Assembly (NCBI GenBank): GCA_033725935.1
Contig: MU867064.1
Span: 744,001-808,000, forward strand
Length of the DNA stretch: 64,000 bases
Origin: Cladorrhinum sp. PSN259
Lineage: Eukaryota; Ascomycota; Sordariomycetes; Sordariales; Podosporaceae
Reading direction: 5' to 3'
Part shown: positions 1-11,200 of the stretch, piece after piece
How positions within the stretch are numbered: the stretch's first letter is position 1
How the letters are laid out: every line of letters begins with the position of its first letter
Made by a program: the position numbers and the translations under genes
Notes under the pieces: model-generated
The model's input: only the letters and a program-made list of their open reading frames with translations
Database searches by the model: none
Told to the model about the DNA's origin: nothing

Positions 1-2061
1 GTACGCAATGGACTCAATGGGAGGGAGCAGCGGGAGGAGCCAGAATCTGTCATGCAGGGGATTAAACTCCTAGAAGGGACACGACAAAACACATGCCGCA
101 GCCGTGTCAGCACCAAAAAAAAAGCCAGATAGGATGGCCCCAAAGCCTAGGCTTGTTGAGAGAGGAGGAGCGAGGATCCCCAGGAACCTGGGCCTGTACC
201 TGCAATTCTTTTTTTCTCTCCTTCATGTTAGTGCCGTTAGTGTGCAGTGTGTGCATTGGTAGTGCTCCAACTCTCCAGTTGCCCCAGGTGTTCGTCACAG
301 AAGTCTTTGACCATTTAAATATCTCTCTGGCGTGCTTCTTCTCCTTTCGTTTCGAAAGCGTTGGGATTTCCTTCCCTCCGGACTTTCATGACTGCCGCAT
401 ATCATGGCTACACTCGTTGACTAAAGAGAACCACAGATTGACCAAGGAGAGTGGCAGAACGAGGTCACACGGTTAAACAGAACGCACCCCCCTCCCCACT
501 GGCAATTCATTCCATTTGGTCGCCCTTGCCTCCCACACCCACTGAACGCCCACCGAGCCCACCCCTGCCACTGGTGACCTGCAGACACTGCAGTCAATGC
601 CCCAGACCGCCTCCAAACTCTTGGCATCGGAGTTGCACAGAACCCCCAGCCAGCTTGGTTTTTCCCGGTTTCTGCAAGCCCCTGGATATCCTTCCCCCGG
701 TCCGTTGCATCGCATCACCCATTGTTGAGCGAGCAGCGGGAGCATTGCACCGCTGCATCACGAGACGAGCTTTTAATATTAACGGCCTGGCACGCAAAAC
801 GCAAGAGAAAAACAAAATATTCAGAAAATATGGAGGCAGCATTCTGACACGTCTCATCCCCCTCTTCGATTGCTCTCGAACATCTCACCATTGCGCCCTC
901 GACTTGCGACGAACGCCTCCCTTGCTTTCCCATCCCAAACCAACCGGACGCATCCCGCCAGGAACAAGAACGCGGGGGTACGTATCCGAAAAAGGTATGT
1001 GAGATTGCATTTTTATTGTTGGATTTTCTGTCCTTCTGCAGCATTTTTGGTCAGAAGGTCACAAGTCGTTTCTGGTCAGACACTCAGTGAGTGGCTGCAA
1101 TTTGCATTTCCATCCAGACTCGGTTGTCCCTGGCGAGCGAATGATGGAGAAGAAAGGCAATGCCTGCTTCCCCGGTCCCACGTCCCAGGCGCAACCGGAT
1201 TGCTGCTGGATGTGATGTGTGCGCATGACGATCATTGACAACTGTGCTGGGAAGTCGGATGAAATTGCTCTGGCGGAAAGCCCAGCACTGAACGCCCAGT
1301 TTGTGGAACCCCCAATCTTGGATTCTCGATTTCGAACCCCCCAATTTTCACACCCCCGTTCAAAAGCCCCTCCTCGGGTCACGCATCCCACGTTTTCGAG
1401 GCACACCAGCCAGGGGATCAGGGTGGAAGCTGCCAGTGTGGGACATTTGGGATTTGCAAAAGCCCACTTCCGTTTAATGTGCACAAGGTGCCCAGTCTCC
1501 GAAGAGCCGGTGACTTATCCGTACACCTACCCTCGACCTTGCTTGACCTCTACTGTCTCGGGCTTTCTCTAGCGGCACTCTACAAACCACTCACGATATA
1601 TCTTGCTTAGTTCATTCTTTTGCCGCTTCATCCTCTTTTCTGCTCTTACTTCCGCTTCCGCCTCCCCGAGTTCTGATCCCTGTGGCATCATTGTTGCCAT
1701 CTCGCCGTCTAATTCGTAATTTTCTGCAGCTTGCCCAGTAGGGAAAAAAAAATCGAGTGTCTCGTTCAGCCGAACGCAACTGGTGCCGACGTCAAGGAAG
1801 CGCGCATCTTTCCATCCTGGTCAAGGCCTTTGTCTTCAGAACATCAGCCACTCGCCGATTTGTCGCCCCAAAGAAAACTAAGGAAGAATTCGGCGCCATT
1901 GTCCTCCCCCACCTTCGAACCGCGTCATTGTACACAGGCATCTTGGATTCAATATCAACCATCCCATGAGGTACCCCTCTGGGTGCTTGTTGGAGAAGGA
2001 CTGAAGGTTGATATAGGACTGGACGGGGGTCCATTGATCCTCAGGGCTCTCATTCTTCAAC
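1..2061. other. Upstream intergenic region / leader of reg1
   Basis: No convincing coding region. Several open frames of 60-183 codons overlap each other on both strands and have no recognisable domains. The last few hundred bases are probably the 5' leader and promoter of the reg1-like gene. A possible small leader intron lies at 995-1041 (GTATGT to CTGCAG, 47 bp), but it has no good branch site and I do not rely on it. Confidence 0.5.
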
Positions 2062-3865
2062 ATGGCTGTGGTTCTTTCGTCAGAGGAGAGTTATTTCTCC
2101 CCGTCGACATTGCGCCGCTCCCATTCACAACAAAAATTTCCAACGAAATCCTCCAGCTTTCGCACCTCTGCTTCAACTTCCCGATTGGCCGACTTATACC
2201 CCGAGTCCACCGGGAGTTTTTCGGACTCGAGCATTTCATCGGCACCCTCTTCTCCCCGGGCTGTTCACATCGAATCTGAAAGCCGGTCGTGTTCCTCGAC
2301 TTCAACAACTTTTTCTCTAGACGGCGACGGGATCCTGGGGTCGGTTACGTCAGAGGATGAAATTGCTTTGCCGCGGTATGATGATGGCGGTTACTTCGAT
2401 GTTGTTGAGGAACCCTCCCCGAGTCCCGTATCGGGGTATGCATATACGTCTCAATCGCCACCAATAGGGCATGGTGAATCCACCAGCACATCCAGGCCAG
2501 GAACTCCCGAATTTTGTGAAAGAGCCGAGGACGACATAGCCTTAAAGGCGCAGCCATCTCGTCATGTCGACTATCTGTCGCATAATTGGCGCGAGGAGGA
2601 TATCTGGTCGTCGTGGAAACACATTGTTTCCAGAAGAGGGGATTATAGCAACTCTGCACGATTGGAGAATGCGTCTTGGAGAACTTGGATGAAAGCGAAA
2701 AATAATCTCAGCACGGTCTCGCCCGAGACACTGAATTGGTGGGTCAATCTGATGTTTTTGCTTTTCGTATTCATTGTGCTCACGCAAAAAAAACAGGCTG
2801 AAGGATTGTGACGTAACATGGCTGTATGGGCCATTACAAACTGGACAATCAACCATGAACCCGACATCAAGAGACTCCAGCTCTCGGCTGTCCAAGTCAA
2901 GCTCCTTCAGCAAAAAAAAGAAGCCGATCTTGAAGAAGAGAAGCATGTCGGAAATCATGCTGCAGAGGTCTTTGTCGACTTCGTCTCTGGTAAAGCAGGC
3001 TGCCGCCTCGGTTCAAGCTCAACAAAGCGGCGGGCTGAAGAGAATAGGCCGAAGACCGGGTTTAGAGAGGGCGACTACCGACTTTGTCACCTTTCCATTC
3101 TCGTCCCGCGGGGTCAGCCATGATGGAACTAACTTGTTCCCGTCGACGAGATCATCCGGGGTAGCATCACCCTACAGTGAACGAAAACATATCCACTTCA
3201 ATGAGCAAGTGTCCCAATGCATCGCGGTGGAAATCAAGGAAGAAGATGAGGACGACGATGAGGACCGATACCGCTACAACAATGACAGCGACTCGGACGA
3301 CGGGGCGATCATGATGAAGAAGACGTCTTCCAAGAAAAAACGGCCGATTTTGAAGAGGGCGAGGAGCCATACGGGTGCCACAGAAAGCAAGACAATTGCC
3401 ATGCTTCCGTCAACCACGTTGAAGTATCGACATGATACACCAGAGCCGACAGAGACGGCAATGAAACACAGCACCAGCGCCTTCAGGAGTCCTATCATGT
3501 CGCCCTCGTCGTCGCAAGAGACGCTTCGGCCGGCGAAGAAATCGGGCAAACTTTTTTTTGCTGATGACGATGATGACGATGATGACGACGATGAGGATGG
3601 AAACAAGAACGGCTTCAGCATGGGGATAGCCCCTTCGACGACATTCTCAGAAGGCAGTTTTGGCATGCGACGATCGGCATCAACGACCAGCCTGTCCGGT
3701 GAGCCAGCCGGCATTCGAAGGACGGGATCCGGCATGTTCATGCCATATGACGACGGAGAGGCAGATTCGTCCAACGCAGGCGGCCTCATCGGTCAAGTCA
3801 TTGATACGGTAAATACGGCCCGGGATATAGCGTTCGTTTTCTGGAACGTTGGGTGGAGGAAATGA
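2062..3865 (+). CDS. REG1: Reg1/Hex2-type regulatory subunit of protein phosphatase 1 (glucose repression)
   Basis: Two exons, 2062-2738 and 2797-3865, joined across a 58 bp intron (GTGGGT...AACAG) and giving 581 residues. Residues about 190-240 hold the conserved Reg1-family segment, with WRTWMKAKNNLSTVSPETLNW before the junction (trimmed: WRTW, SPETLNW) and LKDCDVTWLYGPL after it. The intron falls inside this block, and the splice restores the family consensus, which fixes the junction. Residues about 355-361 (KHIHF) form the RVxF-like docking motif for the PP1 catalytic subunit. A poly-Asp run lies at about 481-494, and the rest is Ser-rich and probably disordered. The end (NTARDIA...WNVGW) matches the usual family C-terminus. 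In yeast Reg1 targets Glc7 to Snf1 and so maintains glucose repression; the same role here is inferred. Acidic and basic low-complexity runs flank the docking site. There is no signal peptide or membrane segment. Confidence 0.9.
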
Positions 3866-4993
3866 ACTTGGTCTTTTGTTTGCGAGCGTTTCTTATTAAC
3901 CAACTTTGTGTTTTCAGAAGAAGGAGGCAGCACTCAATACCCATCGATTTCGCCCCGGTCCGAAGAGTTTTTGAAGAGCAAACTGTACGGTAATTGCGTT
4001 TCTTTTAATTGCGCACTTTTATACGAGCTAGGCCGAATTCGTCACAGGCACGACGAAGCCTGCGTCTTGTATCGCATGGCTATATGACAGTGGGGAGGTG
4101 GTTGATGTGGTTACTGAGAGAACTTTTTCACGACGCACGAAACGATTATGCATTGGTTGGGGTGTTTAAGCAAATTTGGGATTCTGTTGGTTTGGTTCAT
4201 TGGGTTTTTTTCTCTGGCAGGCAGAATCAACAAGGTGGTTCACATAAGGATATGGGTAAATACCCACCGATTCGTGCCTTGATTCCTTGGGAAAAGGAGA
4301 GGCCTTCTTGGGCATATCTAGTCTAATATGGCGGTCTTTTGGACTCGGGTGTCTACGCCGTGGAGTCAGGGGCAAGATAAAAACGGATATGAATAGAAAT
4401 AGGAATAGGAATAGGAAGGCAAAACTGGAAAAGCTCGTACAAGATTTATCTCGACTGTGTTGATGGCGATAATATGTTCATTGACAATATTGTCACTGCC
4501 CATGGCCGACGCATACCCGAGTCACTCAATATTCGATATGTGTTGCACATGACCGATATATTTCGCTGTCTTCCGCCTTGGAACAGTGTAGAGTTTGGAC
4601 AAGATCCAAAAGCACAATCGATGAGATGTCGTTACGGTTAAAATGAGTACCTGACTGGGATGAGGCATCCGAAATCTGGGGAAGTGGAAGTGGGTGATGC
4701 CAAGATTTACATGTGGGCCGTACCCCCCCTCTCTTTGGAGCTTAGGCCCCCACGGCCACTCAGCGCTGTGCCAGTGAACGCGTTGCATCGGGAGCTGCCT
4801 GAGAGCTTCGACAGACGGCAACTCCAGCAGCCAACTTCAAGCCAGCCCTTTCCTCTTTCATCATCAGTCAACGCCCACTTACCCACCACCCATTTAGAGA
4901 ACCGAACATCAAGTCATAACGAGCCCGAGTGCAGAATACGTTTGCGCAGTCCTCAACAATTCAGCGTTCGATTGATCGACTCAAACGGCCAAC
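3866..4993. other. Intergenic region between reg1 and PRE2
   Basis: 3' flank of reg1 and promoter/leader of PRE2. It holds a short GAATAG/GGAATA hexamer tract at about 4390-4420. No gene is visible. Frames such as 4660-5070 overlap the PRE2 leader and first exon out of frame. Confidence 0.6.
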
Positions 4994-5934
4994 ATGGACT
5001 CACTCGTAGCGCGGTACAGCCGCCCAGCCTACCAGCAGGAGCAGCGCTTCTCAGAGATGGAGGAATATGACTATGCCGCCGACTCGGTCCCTAGTCCCTC
5101 TCTCAAGTTTGCCATGCCGCCTGTAGCTCACGTATGGCTCTCCTCCTTATGAATCTTTACAAGTGAATAGGCTAGTTTACTGACTGCTTCGCTTCCTTCG
5201 TCCAGCCTTCTGCTTGGCTCCGCGCAGCTACCGACGACCGCTCCAACCCACACTGCCCAATCAAGATCGCTCACGGTACTACCACACTCGCCTTCCGCTT
5301 TCAGGGTGGCATCATCGTTGCCACCGACTCCCGCGCCACGGCCGGCAACTGGATCGCCTCCCAGACAGTCAAGAAGGTTATTGAGATTAACTCGGATCTG
5401 CTCGGCACCATGGCCGGTGGTGCCGCTGACTGCCAGTACTGGCTTGCCTGGCTCGGTATGCAGTGCCGCCTGCACGAGCTCCGTCACAAGCGGCGCATCA
5501 GCGTCGCTGCCGCTTCCAAGATTCTGGCAAACCTGGTGTATCAGTACAAGGGGATGGGATTGTCGATGGGCACCATGTGCGCTGGCGTGACCAAGGAGGA
5601 GGGACCGGCGCTTTACTATATCGATTCGGATGGTACGAGGCTGGCGGGCAACCTGTTCTGCGTTGGTTCCGGTCAGACGTTTGCGTACGGTGTACTCGAT
5701 GCTGAGTATCGGTACGACTTGACGGTAGAGGAGGCGCTGGAGCTCGGCAGTCGGAGTATTTTGGCCGCTACTCACCGCGATGCATACTCTGGTGGCTTTA
5801 TCAACTTGTATCACGTCAAGGAGTCTGGCTGGGAGAAGCACGGGTTCACAGATACCAACCCAGTGTTCTGGAAGACGAAGCTGGATAAGGGTGAGTTCAG
5901 CAATGTTACGAGTGACTTTTCGGCGGAGGTTTAG
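4994..5934 (+). CDS. PRE2: Proteasome subunit beta type-5 (PRE2, chymotrypsin-like)
   Basis: Exons 4994-5131 and 5206-5934 around a 74 bp intron (GTATGG...TCCAG, branch CTGAC at 5180-5184) give 288 residues, close to the 287 of the yeast protein. Residues 1-70 are the propeptide. Autoprocessing between Gly70 and Thr71 (HG-TTTLAF) would expose the catalytic N-terminal threonine. Asp87 in ATDSRAT and Lys103 in TVKKV correspond to mature Asp17 and Lys33, so the active site is complete. The protein is a subunit of the inner beta ring of the 20S core and cleaves after hydrophobic residues. The ATG was chosen because it opens the conserved propeptide. The gene is convergent with QRI7, with only about 260 bp between the two stop codons. 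I did not find a clear PACE element (GGTGGCAAA) upstream. Confidence 0.97.
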
Positions 5935-6198
5935 AAGGGGGGTTAGAAAGGAGGTAGTAGGGAGTTTATTAAATGAAATGCAAAGCAATGACCAAGCTTC
6001 ATAAAGTAAAGTACAGCAATGGAGGGCTCTATCTGGGTTCTAATCCTGGATCACTCCTTGGCACTCTTGAAAACCTGTCCCATGACGTGCAACTCATGAT
6101 AAGCAAGAATGACGGTGTATCTTTTCTTATACATAAACCACCTGCCATATACAAATATCGGTCTATGCTTATCATACGAAATGACCTCCCTTAGGCTA

Positions 6199-7695
6199 TC
6201 ATACATCCCTTTTCTTCCACCCTCCTACCCCCATAATCCCCCCATCTTCGCCCTTGGGGTCCATCCCCCACTTTCTAAGAGGCAGGATCTCCAGACGACT
6301 CTCCCAACCAGCTTCCCACATCTCCATGCCAGCCCAAGCAATCATTGCCGCGTTATCGGTGCACAGAGCCGGCGGGGGCGCCACGATCTCTACACCCCCG
6401 AACCCATAATGATCCAAAACATCTCTTAGTACCCTCCTGAGAAACCTATTGCTCGCCACTCCGCCCGAGACCACCAGTGTCTTGATGTTGTCTTTTGATT
6501 CTGTCGACTCTTGTTTTTGTTGTTGTTGCTGAAGGGCAAGTAAAACCTTGTGAGCCAGATGCTCAAACGCAAGTCTCATGGCGGCTTTTGCCAACGTCCG
6601 ACGCTCGGGGATGGACATGGAAGGGTCGGCGGCAGCTGCTCTGCGCGCTGCGCCGCCCAAACCTGAGAACTCGAACCGCATCAGGGAACGCGATTTTTCA
6701 AAGGGCGGGGTTAGGTGCCATTTTTCTTCTTCTTGTTGGGATACAGCAGAAGAAGGGTAGACGTAAGGTGAGAAGAAGTCTTTTGGTTTTTGGGGTGGTG
6801 AGTATCCGTATAGGTCCGGATCGAGTGAGGATGATGATGATGATGAGGAGGAGGAGGAGGAGGAAGGAGGAGGAGGAGGAGGAGGAGGAAAGGCGAACGA
6901 TTCCAAGGCGGCGCCGTACATTGTTGATTTCGTAGAGGAGATTACGGATGGTGGAAGGATCTCCCGCGCGCACTTGTCTAGCATGTCGCCTATGGCTACG
7001 TTCGCTGATGTGGCGAGGATCGAGTGTGAGGTTAGGGAGCGGGAGAGGAGTAGCTGGGTGTGTCCCCCGGAGACCAGAAGGGTCAGGAATGGGAATTCTG
7101 GGGAGGTAGATGCAGATGATGATGATTTCGATTTCTGACATAGAGCGTCGACGAGTCTTGGTGTGAGTGCGTGGGCTTGCATGTGGTGGATGCCGAGGTA
7201 GGGGGTTTGCCAGGCGACTGAGAGACCTTTAGCCATTGTGAGGCCTACGGCAAGACCGGACGTCATTCCTGGGCCACGGGTGACGCTCACAAAGTCAGGG
7301 GTGCGACGGAGGACGGGGAGTTTTGTTTCTTGGTTGATGACCGGGAGGGCACCACCTCCATTGGTGATGATGGACGATGGATCCCCTTCATATACTGGCA
7401 AGAAGTCCAGAGATTCTTTGACTAGATCCGCCAGCAGAGCCGTGTGTGCCTCGACTGATACCGTAGGATGTATCCCACGAAATGCTGAAGAGTCGGACGT
7501 TATTTTCTTGTTGAATAAGAGTCGAGCTGCTGGACCTGATTTTTCCAAGATGGCAACACATGTGTCATCACAGGATGATTCGATAGCGAGTGTCAGTAGT
7601 GTTTTTTTGGGGGCGGTGGAATATCGTGGTCCAAATTTCCGGGTTATGTTGCTGGTGCATCTCAGCACGGCGTAAGAGGTAGTGACCGATCTCAT
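6199..7695 (-). CDS. QRI7: Mitochondrial tRNA N6-threonylcarbamoyladenosine synthase (Qri7/OSGEPL1, Kae1/TsaD family)
   Basis: Single exon, 498 residues. The enzyme transfers threonylcarbamoyl from TC-AMP to A37 of ANN-decoding tRNAs. The N-terminus is Arg/Ser/Thr-rich with few acidic residues and looks like a mitochondrial targeting peptide, which favours Qri7 over cytosolic Kae1. Family motifs seen: TLAIESSCDDT near residue 35, GIHHMQAHALT (metal-binding His pair), VSGGHTQLLLS, AIGDMLDKCAR, VVSGGVASNRFLR, and CTDNAAMIAWAG with the metal-binding Asp. Between the DMLDKCAR block and the SGLGGAARRA block there is an insertion of roughly 45-60 residues. It contains runs of Pro and Ser encoded by a GAG/GAT trinucleotide tract at about 6828-6892, and a Gln run follows near residue 385. 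Older annotations call this family O-sialoglycoprotein endopeptidase; that activity is not supported. Confidence 0.94.
   Translation of the reverse strand: MRSVTTSYAVLRCTSNITRKFGPRYSTAPKKTLLTLAIESSCDDTCVAILEKSGPAARLLFNKKITSDSSAFRGIHPTVSVEAHTALLADLVKESLDFLPVYEGDPSSIITNGGGALPVINQETKLPVLRRTPDFVSVTRGPGMTSGLAVGLTMAKGLSVAWQTPYLGIHHMQAHALTPRLVDALCQKSKSSSSASTSPEFPFLTLLVSGGHTQLLLSRSLTSHSILATSANVAIGDMLDKCAREILPPSVISSTKSTMYGAALESFAFPPPPPPPPSSSSSSSSSSSSSLDPDLYGYSPPQKPKDFFSPYVYPSSAVSQQEEEKWHLTPPFEKSRSLMRFEFSGLGGAARRAAAADPSMSIPERRTLAKAAMRLAFEHLAHKVLLALQQQQQKQESTESKDNIKTLVVSGGVASNRFLRRVLRDVLDHYGFGGVEIVAPPPALCTDNAAMIAWAGMEMWEAGWESRLEILPLRKWGMDPKGEDGGIMGVGGWKKRDV
6828..6892 (+). repeat. Trinucleotide repeat (GAT/GAG) inside QRI7
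   Basis: GATGATGATGAT followed by many GAG and GGA units on the + strand. Read on the - strand it encodes consecutive Pro then Ser residues of the QRI7 insertion. Length polymorphism between strains is likely. Confidence 0.85.
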
Positions 7696-8221
7696 GGTGT
7701 CTGATGATGTCTCATAATCATTGTCACCTTAAGCAAGTTGCGTATGAAGCCATGGAAATCTAGTGGTTATTAGTGTGATATATAGCTTCTTGTATTTTTC
7801 TTTTACCAATTCATTTTTCTCAGAAGCCTCCAATTAGTTACAAATTTCTTTGATTTGGAAGGTCTTAATGAGTGGTGGATGTGAGTGAGACCATCAAGGT
7901 GCTTACCTACTTGTTCCAGGTTGAGACGTGCCAGTTTCATTCTTCTGTTGCATCTGCCACTCCAAAGACAGCTGGCAACGGCCCGTTGCCAACCTCACCT
8001 TTCTCCTTTTACAGACGAGTTCTCTACTGCAGATGTGTAAGGGTTTTATCGCAATTCAAAAAATTCTTAGCATTAATTCTTAGTCCTCAACTCATATAAA
8101 TCATCCTATTGTATGTTTGTCCTGTTTTGCTCTATCTTGGTTCATTTTCTTGAGATGCGTTTGAGTGGTTCCAGCCATCCGTCCTTTTGTTTTCCGTGCC
8201 TCCAACTCCCTCTCCCCCTTC
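7696..8221. other. Intergenic region upstream of QRI7
   Basis: About 0.5 kb between the QRI7 start and the stop of the next - strand gene. It is AT-rich, and no gene or clear regulatory motif is visible. Confidence 0.6.
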
Positions 8222-11200
8222 TCAGTCTCCTACCCTTCGGTTCAGCTCCACAAAGTTGGTATACTGACACTTGCACCCACCCTTCCCACCATCAAAGCCC
8301 CCAAAGCTTGGATTGAAGTTGATCGCCGGGTTGACCAGATCGCCCGTCGTATTCAAGTTGTTCAGAACAAACTTGGCATCGTTAAGGAGGATCTTCTGCC
8401 GCCCATCAACACCACGGAGGAACGCAAACTTGGTCTTGGGATCGCCGCCGCCGCCATGCGTATCCAGCGTAATGGTGATTGGGTACGGGAACGTACCCGG
8501 CTGCGTATTGTTATTGTTAGAGTCGGCGCCCTGAAACCCGCCCACGAGCCTGGTATTGTTGAATTTGCGCGTCCATATCTCTACTTTGTATCGCGTCTGA
8601 AGCCAAGTGACTATGAACTTTGCCTCATTCCTTAGCGATCCACCATTCTGATCCGCAGCAACCGGCCTTGTCTCTCCTCCTGTCCGCAGGGCATCGACTG
8701 ACTGAACGTAGACGGTCTTGTTGTAGTATGTGTAGAAGCTGTATCGTTCGGTTGGGAGGCCACGGTCATAGAGACGCACCGGTTGCTGCTTTGGAAACGG
8801 TAGGAGTCTTGCTGGCGCGCCTGTCCCGTCAGAATTCAGCTCCGGTGTTGGCAGCAAGTTTGAGATATTTGCGCCACCGCCATTGTTCTGTCTAGAGAAA
8901 ATGCCGCGCCCGTTCAAGACATTTGGTCCAACTAGGTCATCCACAGACTGCAGCATAGTGATGTAGAATGGAGTCGGCTCGCCTGCCTTGCTATTTGAGA
9001 CCACGCCATCGGTTGAGTTACCTAGGAAGAACATTTCCCCAAATGTAGGAGGGCTGGGGATAGGCAAAAATCCGGCTGGTTCACCGTTCTGGCGCCCTAC
9101 GAGCCGGCGAACAAACTCCCTAAAGCCCATGCCACCACTGCGGACTGACAACGCTCGTGGGCTGGATGTGGCTGTTGGTGCCGTCGAGTTCGAAGTTGAC
9201 GTAGGCCTGGCAGTGGAAGAACTAATCGAAGCAGCAGAAGTAGTTACGGCGGCTGGAGAAGTCAGGGTAGGTTTTGGTGTTTGTCCTGGCGGGATGTTCC
9301 AAAGCTGTCTCGTGTCGTTGTCGAACTGAATGTGGAAGACGAAGCTTGGCTGGCTTCCGGAGAACGGCTTGACCGAGTCGGCCTGCTCCTTAGGTAGAGA
9401 ACAGCTCCAGAGCGTTGGAGGATTGACGCAGGTCGCGGTAGTATCCGATTCCGGCCCAATGACGGTCGAAATTCCGGTAGGCATTGGCGGAAAATCGGTG
9501 AAATTCACAAACCTTGAGGGGATGATAGCCTGGCCACCTTTCCGTCGAGATAGAACAACACCGAGAACAACCCCCAATACAGTCAGAGCCAACAATGCAG
9601 CAAAAATTCCGAGCCACACACGTCTGCGTTTCCTTCCCGCGGCTCCCGCCCTTCCAATGCCAAAGCAGCCGCAGGATGAGAAACAACCCCGGCCACTCCA
9701 GATTCTAGTTGTCTTCCTAGCCATGACCTCTTCTTTCTCGTGCCGCCGCCGCTTTCGCTCCGCCTTCTGTCTTATACCACGGCCTGAGACGTTATAGAAA
9801 TGATCCCCGGGAAGCGCTGATCCTGCTGGCCTATCGGGCAGTCGTGATGACACTGGTGGCGGGGTCAGAGGAACATCTGCCAGGCTGATGGCGCCCTGAG
9901 AAGTCATGGTGTTTGACAACCCAGGTGGCACTGGGCCTGGAGACGGAGGATACATGGCATTTAGCTGGTGGCCAGGGGGGAACACGGCCCGATACTGAAC
10001 TTTTTGCTTTTTGCTTTCAGAGGGCGGTGAGTATGGAGGTGGCAATTCAGGAGTTGAGGGATTCCTGGACTCCTCAAGCAAAATGCGAGCTTTTTCTGAA
10101 TGAGTCTCGGCTCGAGGGATAGGTGGCTCAGGTGCCGAGTACGAAGACTGCATAGGTTCTATCGGTGAATAGTCCTGGATAATGATCTGCGGGGGTTGTT
10201 GCTGGGGCTTTGGGGGACTTTGATAGCCCCTTGGATTCTCAGCAGTCGGCTGGGGAAAGACGGGAGTAAATGCTTTCTTCTGGTCAACCTTGTCCCACCA
10301 GTTTTGTGACTTGTCGGCAACATGTGAGGTCCCTGGTCGCTCAACAATCGGTCCCGGCAGCACTGGGGGAAAGGCACTCTTCTTGTCTTCGGTTTTTTTC
10401 CAGGTCTGTGGCTTCGGAACGCCAAGCGAGCTGCTAGATTCCGCGGCAATAACCTCTGGTGTCACATTGGACAATGCTCTTTTGTTATCTGTTTCCTCCC
10501 ACCAGTCTTGGGGCCTGTCCGCACTCTGCGAATTGCTCGGCCAATCAGCGGATGGGTTGGGCCACACAGGGGAGAGTGCCCTATTCTTGCTTGCACCGCC
10601 AAACCAAGTCTTATTTTCCTCCCCAAGAGATTCACCAACATATGTCGGCTTTGGAGTTGCCGGAGTCGGCACAAACGGGGATGTTACTTGATCCCACCAT
10701 CCCCGAGAACGCCTGCTCCCGACTGTCGTTGTTCTTTGGCTGCCGGCCACTTTGTAGGACTTCCTCTGTGCCACCGGACTGCCATCTTCCTCAAAAAGAG
10801 TAACAGGGGTCCCCATGTCGTCTTCATCGCTAAAATATATCGATGTAGTGGCGGTGTTTCTAGCATTTCTCATTCTGCTTCTCTGCGTGAAATCATCTTC
10901 GTTGTAGTCTGGGTCATTCTTTGGCATGGTTGGTACCGCAGGTGTTCTGTAAGCTCTTTCAGCCAATGCTGAACCAATCTGGCTGTGAGGCGAGAAACCC
11001 TCCTCCGTGTCTGGTGACCAAGCCGAGACTGGTAACTTGGATGGAGGTGCCGGAGTTTGGTGCTTCCTTGAGTAAAAGGGAAAGTCGACTGGAGTCTCGA
11101 CAACAGCAGTCTGGGGGCTTATGACAACATCTGAGTCTTTGGGCATCTCAAAGCCAATCATAATGGGTGCATTGCTAGGTGAAAGATCAGTCTGCATGGG

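Noticed and set aside
451..1002. 183-codon Pro-rich frame near the left edge
   Set aside because: Competing frames on both strands, no motif, probable leader or spacer sequence.
3274..3789. 171-codon frame antisense to reg1
   Set aside because: The poly-Ser and other runs are the complement of the Asp-rich reg1 sequence.
5128..5988. 286-codon frame antisense to PRE2
   Set aside because: It is the mirror frame of a highly conserved proteasome gene with biased codon use and has no family features.
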